Assembly: GCF_000420645.1 (NCBI RefSeq)
Contig: NZ_ATVI01000008.1
Span: 248,001 to 312,000 of the forward strand
DNA length: 64,000 nucleotides
Direction of reading: 5' to 3'
From: Nevskia ramosa DSM 11499
Lineage (GTDB): Bacteria; Pseudomonadota; Gammaproteobacteria; Nevskiales; Nevskiaceae
In this document: piece after piece, positions 25,105-32,036 of the stretch
How positions within the stretch are numbered: position 1 is the stretch's first letter
Layout of the letters: every line of letters starts with the position of its first letter
Program-made: the position numbers and the translations under genes
The notes under the pieces: model-generated
Database searches by the model: none
Seen by the model: only the letters and a program-made list of their open reading frames with translations
What the model was told of the DNA's origin: nothing

Positions 25105-25875
25105 GGGAACCTCCCAACATTCAAGGAAATGACCCGATTGATCAACGCCTCTCGCTGACAATTACGAAGTCACATCCAATAGTGTCATCGCTGGACATCA
25201 AACACAACATCTAGTAGGCGCTTCAGTGAGTCGGGCGATACACGGTGCACAAAAGCGGTCTGCCCGGTCTGCCGCTTTCCTGATTGATCGAATCGTTGAA
25301 CCGTGTCGCCACAAGGGCTCCAGGCTCTTGCTGCAAGACTTGCAGGCACATTTGGCGTATTGGCCGTCAAGCCTCGCGTGAGCAAATCTGCGTGGTTTTG
25401 ACGTGAGGTTGGCGTAGCGACCGTTTGCCTGCTCGCAAGCCGCCGAGTCACCGCTGGTTCCGATGTACGCGTTCAACGCTCACGAATCTGCGCTAAACCG
25501 ACGCAGGACAAATGCTCGTCGATGGTCTCCAAGAACTCGTCCGAGGACTCGATGACGGCTGGTCACGGGGATGCGCGACACGTGCCGCTCCCGTTGAATT
25601 ACCGATCGGAACCCGACCGCGAATGCTGCTTCGCAACGTCAAAATTCAATCGAGACGTGCTTCCCAGACATCCGTCCCGCTTGTTAGACAGCAGCGGAAT
25701 TAGCGCGTACAGTGCACTTGCAGTCGTTTCAAGCAAGGTATTTACCGTGGTCAGTTTCCCCGCTACAAACGGGTGCTGTCAGTATCCCGGCTACATTTCT
25801 TGATCGCCCGCAAATACGACACTACCTCTGGTGTCGGTACTTTTTTTGTCAATTCACCGTTAAAGGAATGTAGCA
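25105..25875. other. Long intergenic region of atypical composition, ending in the cspA leader
   Basis: About 770 bases visibly richer in A/T than the rest of the window. Short frames exist on both strands. The only one with any protein-like feature is a 92-codon minus-strand frame (25198-25476) with paired cysteines (KCACKSC and FCAPC), but it starts at TTG without a ribosome site and has no recognisable family. The last 130 bases are probably the cspA promoter and 5' leader. The middle could be the residue of a decayed gene or a transferred fragment. Confidence 0.5.
25816..25847 (+). promoter_or_regulatory. Terminator-like hairpin in the cspA leader
   Basis: A CGACAC/GTGTCG stem (8-base loop, extendable past one bulge to TA/TA) is followed by GTAC and a run of seven T. 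It ends 28 bases before the cspA start codon on the same strand. It could be the terminator of something upstream, but no plus-strand gene precedes it. A more interesting reading is an attenuator or cold-responsive leader element, since cspA mRNAs are known for structured 5' leaders. Confidence 0.5.
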
Positions 25876-26085
25876 ATGTCAGACTCGATGGGCACCGTTA
25901 AGTGGTTCAATGACGCCAAGGGCTTCGGCTTTATCACCCCGGCCGATGGCGGCGAAGATCTCTTCGCGCACTTCAAGGAAATCCAGGGCACCGGATTCAA
26001 GACCCTGAAAGAAGGTCAGCGCGTTGAGTACAAGGCGCAGCGCGGCCCGAAGGGCATGCAGGCCACCCAGATTCGCCCGCTCTAA
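25876..26085 (+). CDS. Cold shock protein, CspA family
   Basis: 69-residue single cold-shock domain. RNP1 is KGFGFI (residues 15-20) and RNP2 is DLFAHF (28-33); the second is usually VFVHF, so Val-to-Leu and Val-to-Ala changes are present. The [15 protein letters not shown] start and the EGQRVEY and [10 protein letters not shown] strands are standard. It binds single-stranded RNA and acts as an antiterminator/RNA chaperone. AAGGA lies 8 bases before the ATG. It is monocistronic, with its own terminator. Whether it is cold-induced cannot be told; the long leader makes it plausible. Confidence 0.93.
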   Translation: MSDSMGTVKWFNDAKGFGFITPADGGEDLFAHFKEIQGTGFKTLKEGQRVEYKAQRGPKGMQATQIRPL

Positions 26086-26101
26086 TAAGCGCGCGTATTT
26101 G

Positions 26102-26131
26102 AAAAACCGCAGCTTCGGCTGCGGTTTTTTT
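26102..26131 (+). terminator. Intrinsic terminator of the cold shock gene
   Basis: ACCGCAGC/GCTGCGGT stem with a TTCG tetraloop, bordered by an A run before and seven T after, 16 bases past the stop. The same stem-loop recurs 1.4 kb downstream after the desaturase gene. Confidence 0.92.
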
Positions 26132-26363
26132 ATGTCCGACGTTCGGCTGTCGTTGCAGCTTGAATGCGTAACGATGGCCGCTGTCGACACCGGTCTTGAT
26201 AATGACGCCACTCGCCGTCATCAATGAGACGTGCTCGGCAGCAATAGGTGAAAATGCCGAGCTTCCCGGTCTCTCGCTTCCGGGATGTCTGGTTTGCAAG
26301 GACGGTTGCAGAATGGTCCTTGATTGCCGATAAAGCGAAATAGCCCTTCAACGAGTCTGCTCG

Positions 26364-27509
26364 ATGACTGCTGCAAACCCTGCTTCTTCCCGGCCGGCGA
26401 TCAACAAGCCTGCCTATGCGATGTTCACGATCAGCACGGCGCTGCTGCTGACGGTTTTCCCGTGGTATCTGTTCAATTTCGACGTCAGCGCCAGCGCCTG
26501 GGCGGCCGGTGTCGCGCTGCTGTATGCCTGCGGTCTGTCGATCACCGGTGGCTATCACCGCTTGTGGGCGCATCGCGCTTACCAGGCGCACTGGAGCTTG
26601 AAGGCGTTCTATCTGTTGTTTGGTGCGATGGCGTTTCAGAACTCGGTGCTGGTCTGGGCCTCGACCCACCGCATCCACCACGCCAACGTCGACGATGTCG
26701 ATCACGATCCGTACTCGATCAACCGTGGCCTCTGGTACGCCCACATCGGCTGGATGCTGCGCGACTACCCGAGCGCCCGTACCGATTACTCGAATGCCCG
26801 CGATCTGCTCGACGATCGCTTGGTGATGTTCCAGCACAACTACTACCTGCCGCTGGCGCTGTTCATGAACATCGGCTTCCCGGCGCTGCTGGGCTGGGCG
26901 ATGGGCGATGTCATGGGTTATCTGATGGTCGCCGGCCTGCTGCGTCTGGTGGTCAATCATCACGTGACCTTCCTGATCAACTCGCTGGCTCATTATTGGG
27001 GCCGTCGTCCGTACACGATCGAGAACACTGCAAGGGACAACGATCTGCTCGCCTTCCTGACCTATGGCGAGGGTTATCACAACTACCACCACCTGTTTCA
27101 GTGGGATTACCGCAACGGCGTGCGCTGGTGGCAGTACGACCCGACCAAGTGGCTGATCGCCTCGCTGTCGTGGGTGGGCATCACTCGCGAACTGCGTCGG
27201 GTGCCCGAATTCCGCATCCAGCGCGCGATGCTGCAGCGGCAGTTCGATCAGGTGCGCGAGCGACTGACGGGCTGCAACAACGAAGGCCGGGTCGCCGTGC
27301 TTCAGCAGCGTTTCGAACACGAGCTGGAAACCTTCAAGACCACCGTCAACGCCTGGAGCCATCTGCAGAGCCAGCGCATTGAAGCGGCGCGCGACAAGCT
27401 TGCCGACCAGTGGCAGCACAGCGATATGCGCCAGCAGTTGCTGGTACTGGAAGATCGCCTGCGTGAGCAGCGCCAGCGCATGCAGCCGCTGCATTGGCAG
27501 ACGGCGTGA
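26364..27509 (+). CDS. Acyl-CoA/fatty acid desaturase with C-terminal helical extension
   Basis: 381 residues of the membrane di-iron desaturase family. The three His boxes are HRLWAH (65-70), HRIHH (102-106) and HNYHH (239-243), and an additional His pair NHH lies near 199. Four hydrophobic helices surround them. This is the stearoyl-CoA delta-9 type that adds a double bond to saturated acyl chains to keep membranes fluid. The last 100 or so residues form a charged, Gln/Arg-rich predicted coiled coil (for example MLQRQFDQVRERL and LEDRLREQRQRMQ) not found in the minimal enzyme. The cold shock gene just upstream suggests a shared link to cold adaptation, though each has its own terminator. 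Confidence 0.92.
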   Translation: MTAANPASSRPAINKPAYAMFTISTALLLTVFPWYLFNFDVSASAWAAGVALLYACGLSITGGYHRLWAHRAYQAHWSLKAFYLLFGAMAFQNSVLVWASTHRIHHANVDDVDHDPYSINRGLWYAHIGWMLRDYPSARTDYSNARDLLDDRLVMFQHNYYLPLALFMNIGFPALLGWAMGDVMGYLMVAGLLRLVVNHHVTFLINSLAHYWGRRPYTIENTARDNDLLAFLTYGEGYHNYHHLFQWDYRNGVRWWQYDPTKWLIASLSWVGITRELRRVPEFRIQRAMLQRQFDQVRERLTGCNNEGRVAVLQQRFEHELETFKTTVNAWSHLQSQRIEAARDKLADQWQHSDMRQQLLVLEDRLREQRQRMQPLHWQTA

Positions 27510-27522
27510 TCGCGATAGCTTG

Positions 27523-27558
27523 AACAAAAAACCGCAGCTTCGGCTGCGGTTTTTTGTT
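27523..27558. terminator. Bidirectional terminator (second copy of the TTCG hairpin)
   Basis: A perfect 16-bp inverted repeat: AACAAAAAACCGCAGC, TTCG loop, GCTGCGGTTTTTTGTT. A and T runs on both sides make it a working terminator on both strands, serving the convergent desaturase and quinone oxidoreductase genes. The core is identical to the terminator after the cold shock gene. Confidence 0.93.
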
Positions 27559-27568
27559 GGGCGGTCGA

Positions 27569-28561
27569 TCAGTCGATGGTCAGCACGATCTTGCCGACGT
27601 GGGCGCTGGACGTCATCAACTGGTGCGCTTTGACGACCTCGGCGAGCGGAAATGTTGCATGGATCAGCGGCTTGATCCGGCCATCGGCAATCAGCGGCCA
27701 GACCTTGTCTCGCAGCGCGACTGCCAGGGCCGCTTTCTCGTCATGAGTCTGCGGCCGCAGCATCGAGCCAGTGATGATCAGGCGCTTGCGCATGATCGTG
27801 GTCAGGTCGATCGTTGCTGCCGCGCCACGCTGGAAGCCGACCAGCAGTAGCCGACCATCGATGCCCAGTGCTGCAATGTTGCGCGGCGTGTAATCGCCGC
27901 CGACGATGTCGAGCACGGCATCGACGCCACGGCCGCCGGTCTCGCGCTCGATCTCGGCGACGAAATCGCTGCTGGCGTAATCGATCGCGAAATCAGCGCC
28001 CAACGCGCGACAGGCCGCGCACTTGTCGGCACCGTTGGCGGTGGCGAAAACGGTGGCGCCGAAGGCTTTCGCGAACTGGATCGCGGTGGTGCCGATGCCG
28101 CTGGTGCCGCCGTGGATCAGCACCGATTCGCCAGCTTTCAAACGGCCGCGGAAAAAAAGGTTGCCCCAGACCGTGAACGAGGTCTCCGGCAGCGCCGCGG
28201 CTTCGATCAGGCTCAGCCCGGCAGGAATCGGCAGGCAGTGCGCCGCGGGCGCCACGCAGTACTCGGCGTAACCGCCGCCTGGCGTCAGCGCGCAGACCGG
28301 GTTGCCGATCTGCCAGCCTCGAACCTCGGCGCCCAGTGCTGCAACCGTGCCCGCCACTTCCAGCCCGAGAATCGGTGAGGCGGTCGGCGGCGGTGCGTAA
28401 GCGCCCTGGCGTTGCAGCAGATCCGGGCGATTGACGCCAGCGGCCGAAACCTTGATCAGCACTTCGTTCGGCCCGGGCGCAGGGCGGGGGCCTTCGACCA
28501 ACTGCATGACTTCGGCCGCGCCCGGGCGGTCGAAGTGGATGTAACGATGGGTTGTGTTCAT
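27569..28561 (-). CDS. NAD(P)H quinone oxidoreductase, PIG3/zeta-crystallin type
   Basis: 330-residue medium-chain dehydrogenase/reductase without the catalytic zinc ligands. The N-terminal GroES-like fold has AAGVNRPDLLQRQGAYAPPP, typical of the PIG3 branch; the Rossmann part has HGGTSGIGTTAIQFAKAFGA, which binds NADPH. LDIVGGDY and the C-terminal FPLAEVVKAHQLMTSSAHVGKIVL are conserved. It reduces quinones or alpha,beta-unsaturated carbonyls. Stands alone, convergent with the desaturase. Confidence 0.9.
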   Translation of the reverse strand: MNTTHRYIHFDRPGAAEVMQLVEGPRPAPGPNEVLIKVSAAGVNRPDLLQRQGAYAPPPTASPILGLEVAGTVAALGAEVRGWQIGNPVCALTPGGGYAEYCVAPAAHCLPIPAGLSLIEAAALPETSFTVWGNLFFRGRLKAGESVLIHGGTSGIGTTAIQFAKAFGATVFATANGADKCAACRALGADFAIDYASSDFVAEIERETGGRGVDAVLDIVGGDYTPRNIAALGIDGRLLLVGFQRGAAATIDLTTIMRKRLIITGSMLRPQTHDEKAALAVALRDKVWPLIADGRIKPLIHATFPLAEVVKAHQLMTSSAHVGKIVLTID

Positions 28562-28688
28562 GCGGGCACTCTAACGGCATCAAACAACACAAGTGTTCTG
28601 TTAAGGTTTTGCGACACGATGGCCATCCGGCCGCATTCATGACAACAGGCCCGCGCCATCAGTCGCGCCGGGCAGGAGCCCCGTTCAG

Positions 28689-29936
28689 ATGGTCCTATTC
28701 CAGCCGATGAAGGTGCAGATCGCGCGCGACCTGCATCCGATCACCACGATTGCCGACGACGTCGAAGCGGCCGGGCCGCGTGGGGGCTTGAGCGCTGCTG
28801 ATACCAAGGCGATCTGGGCTGCGCTGAAAAGTCTGTACCGCAGCGGCGCTTATCCCGGCATCGCGTTCTGCCTGCGTCGCCACGGCGAGCTGGTGTTCAA
28901 CCGTTCGATCGGCCACGCCGAGGGCAACGGCCCCGCGGACGGCGCTGACGTGCCCAAGCGCCTGTTGACGCCGGAGACGCCGATCTGCCTTTTCTCGGCG
29001 TCGAAGGCGGTCACCGCGGTGCTGCTGCACAAGCTTGCCGAAGAGGGCGGCATCCGGCTCGAAGAGCGGGTCAGCCACTACCTGCCGGCGTTCGCGCAGG
29101 CCGGCAAGCGCGACACCACGATCAGTGATGTGCTCGCCCATCGCGGCGGCTTCCCGACGATGAAGATCGCCAAGATCGAGCGCAAGGTCGAACTGATGGA
29201 GGACTGGGACCGGATCATCCGCCTGATCTGCGCCGCGCCGCCGACCTCGGGCAAGCAGATGTCCTATCACGCGATCACCGGCGGCTTCATCCTCGCCGAA
29301 GTGCTGCAGCAGGTGACCGGCAAGAGTCTGTCCAGCTACCTCGATCAGCACATCCGCAAGCCGCTGAAGATGAAGCACTTCACCTACGGCATCGGCAAGC
29401 GGTACTGGCCGGAGGTGGCGATCAACTATGAAGCCGGCGCACTGGTGCGCTTCCCGATTTCGACGGTCGCCGAGCGGGCGCTGTTCGTGCCGTTCCCGGA
29501 AGTGGTGCGCGCCTCGAATACCGACAGCTTCAAGCAGGCGGTGATTCCGGCCGGCAACATCTTCGCGACTGCCGACGAAACCAGCCGCTTCTTCCAGATG
29601 CTGCTCGACGGCGGTGTGGCCAACGGCCAGCAGCTGCTGAAGGCCGAGACCGTGGCGCGCATCGCCCGGCCACTCGGCCGAATGAATTTCGATCGCACCC
29701 TGATGATCCCGATGCGCTACAGCGAAGGCATGATGCTCGGCGCCAAACCCGCCGGCATGTATGGCCCGGACACCGCCGAAGCCTTTGGTCACCTGGGGTT
29801 CATGAACATCCTCGGCTGGGCCGATCCACGCCGGCATATCTCCGCCGGACTGCTGACCACCGGCAAGGCGATCCTCGGCACCCATCTGCTGACCTTGAGC
29901 CGCCTGCTGGCGACGATTTCCAGCCGCTGCGCGTAA
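28689..29936 (+). CDS. Beta-lactamase-fold serine hydrolase
   Basis: 415 residues, class C beta-lactamase/esterase (EstB) family. The SxxK nucleophile motif is SASK (Ser103, Lys106) and a Tyr motif appears in MSYHAITGGFI; the C-terminal region includes FGHLGFMN, the likely HxG counterpart of the KTG box. No signal peptide or membrane segment is present, so it should be cytoplasmic and act as an esterase rather than an antibiotic-resistance enzyme. AGGAG stands 10 bases before the chosen ATG; an ATG six codons on is a possible alternative. Substrate unknown; carboxyl esters of lipid or xenobiotic type are plausible. Confidence 0.85.
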   Translation: MVLFQPMKVQIARDLHPITTIADDVEAAGPRGGLSAADTKAIWAALKSLYRSGAYPGIAFCLRRHGELVFNRSIGHAEGNGPADGADVPKRLLTPETPICLFSASKAVTAVLLHKLAEEGGIRLEERVSHYLPAFAQAGKRDTTISDVLAHRGGFPTMKIAKIERKVELMEDWDRIIRLICAAPPTSGKQMSYHAITGGFILAEVLQQVTGKSLSSYLDQHIRKPLKMKHFTYGIGKRYWPEVAINYEAGALVRFPISTVAERALFVPFPEVVRASNTDSFKQAVIPAGNIFATADETSRFFQMLLDGGVANGQQLLKAETVARIARPLGRMNFDRTLMIPMRYSEGMMLGAKPAGMYGPDTAEAFGHLGFMNILGWADPRRHISAGLLTTGKAILGTHLLTLSRLLATISSRCA

Positions 29937-29947
29937 TCCGGGAAAGC

Positions 29948-30415
29948 TCAGCGCTTCGGCTTCAGCATCGTTCCGGTGCAGGTCGGCGCGCCGCAGCGGC
30001 AGGCCCATATCTTCTTCAGCCGCGCCGTCTGGCGGCAGTCGAGGCGGATGCCGTAGTCGAAGGTCAGCTCCTCGCCCTGGCCGATGTCGCGCAGGGTTTC
30101 GATGACGATGCGATCGAGCTTCGGGTTCTTGCCTGGATCTTCGATCACGTACGGCTTGCAGTTCGGTTCGCAGCTGTGATTGATCCAGCGCGCGTCGTTG
30201 GAATCGAAATTGCCGTCGACGACGTAACGCTCGTTCAGCGTGAACAGAAAGGTGTGGCCGGACTCGACGGTGTCCGAATAGACCTTGTCGATATACGCGT
30301 GAGTTCGCAGGCGGCCGGTGTACTCCATCACCTCGATGCCGGAGGCCAGCGGCTTGGCGGCAAAAACCCCATTGCCGTGGATCGCGGAACGACGGGTAAC
30401 GGTGTTGCCGGACAT
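29948..30415 (-). CDS. SET-domain lysine methyltransferase-like protein
   Basis: 155 residues that are just a SET domain plus post-SET. It starts RRSAIHGNGVFA, carries the SAM-binding/catalytic RWINHSCEPNC (NHxC motif) and GEELTFDYG (ELxFDY), and ends with a Cys cluster CRCGAPTCTGTM that with the NHSC Cys should bind zinc. Such eukaryote-like methyltransferases are scattered among bacteria, where targets are rarely known. The start just before the SET motif is chosen; upstream in-frame ATGs encode nonconserved sequence. Convergent with the serine hydrolase gene; divergent from the phosphoesterase gene. Confidence 0.88.
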   Translation of the reverse strand: MSGNTVTRRSAIHGNGVFAAKPLASGIEVMEYTGRLRTHAYIDKVYSDTVESGHTFLFTLNERYVVDGNFDSNDARWINHSCEPNCKPYVIEDPGKNPKLDRIVIETLRDIGQGEELTFDYGIRLDCRQTARLKKIWACRCGAPTCTGTMLKPKR

Positions 30416-30511
30416 GCGTGGACCAAGGTCGAGAGTGCGACATTGTGATCCAGAAACCATGCCGCCTGCATGCGGGCACGCCCTTGCCGACCAGGCCATT
30501 ACACTGCCTCG

Positions 30512-30985
30512 ATGATTCGCCCGCCTGCCGTCATCGGCCTGATTTCAGATACCCACGGTTTGCTGCGCGTGCAGGCCCTTGCCGCGCTCGCCGGCGTCGA
30601 CGCGATCCTGCACGCCGGAGACATCGGCGATACAGCGATTCTCGAGCAGCTTGCGACGATCGCGCCGGTCACTGCGGTGCGCGGCAACAACGATCGCGAG
30701 GTCGCATTCGAGGCCGTGCCGGAAACGGCGATGCTGCAGGTCGGCGCGGTCGCGATTCATCTGCTGCACGATCTGAAGCTGCTGCTGGCGAAAGACGAGG
30801 CAGCCGCTCAGGTCATCGTCAGCGGCCATAGCCATCGGCCGCTGATCGAGCCGCGCGATGGCCGGCTTTACGTCAATCCGGGCAGCGCCGGGCCGCGTCG
30901 TTTCAGCCTGCCGGTGACGGTCGCCAAGCTGTACATCGCTGCTGATGGCAGCGTGAAAGCGGAATTGATCGAGCTGAATCTTTAG
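30512..30985 (+). CDS. YfcE/MJ0936-type metallophosphoesterase
   Basis: 157 residues of the calcineurin-like fold. Metal ligands are all visible: SDTHG at the N-terminus, HAGDIGD, RGNND and SGHSHRP. This small, single-domain form matches phosphodiesterases acting on model diesters and possibly cyclic or modified nucleotides. The start is the ATG before IRPPAVIGLISDTHG; an upstream frame adds 14 nonconserved residues. Physiological substrate unknown. Confidence 0.9.
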   Translation: MIRPPAVIGLISDTHGLLRVQALAALAGVDAILHAGDIGDTAILEQLATIAPVTAVRGNNDREVAFEAVPETAMLQVGAVAIHLLHDLKLLLAKDEAAAQVIVSGHSHRPLIEPRDGRLYVNPGSAGPRRFSLPVTVAKLYIAADGSVKAELIELNL

Positions 30986-30988
30986 CGA

Positions 30989-31402
30989 TCAGTCGTCGAC
31001 GCTGCGACGCAGCGTTTTCAGCCCACCGCGCCGGGTCTTGTCGTCAACTCGCTGACGCTTCGATGCGCGGCTGGGTTTGGTCGCCCGACGGGTGATCGGC
31101 ACGTGCAGCGCGCGGACCAGCAGATCGGCGAGACGCGCCAGTGCGGCATCGCGGTTGGCTTCCTGGCTGCGATGCTGCTGGGCCTTGATGACGACAACGC
31201 CATCGCGGGTGATGCGCTGATCGGCGCGCAGCAGCACCCGTTCTTTCAACTCATCGGGCAGGCTGGAAGCTCGGATGTCGTAGCGCAGATGGATCGCGGT
31301 CGAGGTCTTGTTGACGTTCTGACCGCCGGCGCCCTGCGAGCGGGTGGCGGTCAGCTCGATCTCGGCCAGCGGGATGCTGAGCCTGTCGTTGACGACCAGC
31401 AT
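30989..31402 (-). CDS. arfB: Alternative ribosome-rescue factor / peptidyl-tRNA hydrolase ArfB
   Basis: 137 residues. The GGQ loop (SQGAGGQNVNKTSTAIHLRYD) near residues 23-43 catalyses release of peptidyl-tRNA, and the C-terminal basic tail (TRRATKPSRASKRQRVDDKTRRGG) is the mRNA-channel anchor used to rescue non-stop ribosomes. Length matches E. coli YaeJ (140). The start is 3 bases after the pqiC stop, so it is the last gene of the pqi operon here. Confidence 0.93.
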   Translation of the reverse strand: MLVVNDRLSIPLAEIELTATRSQGAGGQNVNKTSTAIHLRYDIRASSLPDELKERVLLRADQRITRDGVVVIKAQQHRSQEANRDAALARLADLLVRALHVPITRRATKPSRASKRQRVDDKTRRGGLKTLRRSVDD

Positions 31403-31405
31403 CGT

Positions 31406-32032
31406 TCAGCCTGCGTCAGCCGCCACGCAGACATTGCTGGCCTTGCCGGCGTTCAGCGCTTCGAGGCCACGGGCGATGCGTCCGGCCAGTGCGGCGAGGG
31501 CGCGCTGATGGCCTTCTGCGAGCGCATCGAAACCATCGGCGATGTCGGACTCGACACGGCTGTCACAGCTCGCGCTCTTGCCCTTGTCGCTGGCGCTGCT
31601 GACCGTCCAGCTGGCATCGATCAGGGCCTTGCTGCCGAGCACCGATTCGAAGCGCCGCAAGGTCACCCGGACGCGGTACAGCGGCAGGCCCTGGGTTTCG
31701 CTGGCGCTGGCGTAGCCGATATCGGGCACGCCGAGTTTCTGAGTCAGCGACGCACTGAGCGAGGCACGAACCTCGTCAGCCAGCGGCGCGATCCAGCGCT
31801 GGCCTTCGACCGGGGCCAGTCGGCCGGCGCTTTCACGAATGACGATCTTCGGCGTATCGACCTGGGACGGAATCGTCACCGCGCCGAGTTCGATGCGGAA
31901 CGCCGGGTCTTGCGCAGGTGCGGCAGCGCGCGTGGCGGCTGGCAGCAGTGTGTAGAAGCGGATCGGCGCGGCGCTCTGACAGCCGGCGAGCAGGACAGTG
32001 GCGATCAATGCCGCGAGGGGTCGTTTGCTCAT
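31406..32032 (-). CDS. pqiC: PqiC-type lipoprotein of the Pqi intermembrane transport system
   Basis: 208 residues with a lipoprotein signal and lipobox LAGC (Cys18). The rest matches the ABC-transport auxiliary/DUF330 family: IRFYTLLP at the N-terminus, ELGAVTIPSQVDTPKIVIR and WIAPLADEVRASLSASL. PqiC anchors the PqiB tunnel at the outer membrane in E. coli. It lies 4 bases after pqiB. A Cys near the C-terminus (SNVCVAADAG) is unusual but without known meaning. Confidence 0.9.
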   Translation of the reverse strand: MSKRPLAALIATVLLAGCQSAAPIRFYTLLPAATRAAAPAQDPAFRIELGAVTIPSQVDTPKIVIRESAGRLAPVEGQRWIAPLADEVRASLSASLTQKLGVPDIGYASASETQGLPLYRVRVTLRRFESVLGSKALIDASWTVSSASDKGKSASCDSRVESDIADGFDALAEGHQRALAALAGRIARGLEALNAGKASNVCVAADAG

Positions 32033-32036
32033 CGGC

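Noticed and set aside
25198-25476. Cys-rich 92-codon minus-strand frame as a real gene
   Set aside because: TTG start without ribosome site, no family match, atypical composition; reported only as a possible remnant.
28689-29936. Antibiotic-resistance beta-lactamase
   Set aside because: Only the fold and SxxK motif are shared; there is no signal peptide, the other motifs differ, and the esterase branch fits better.
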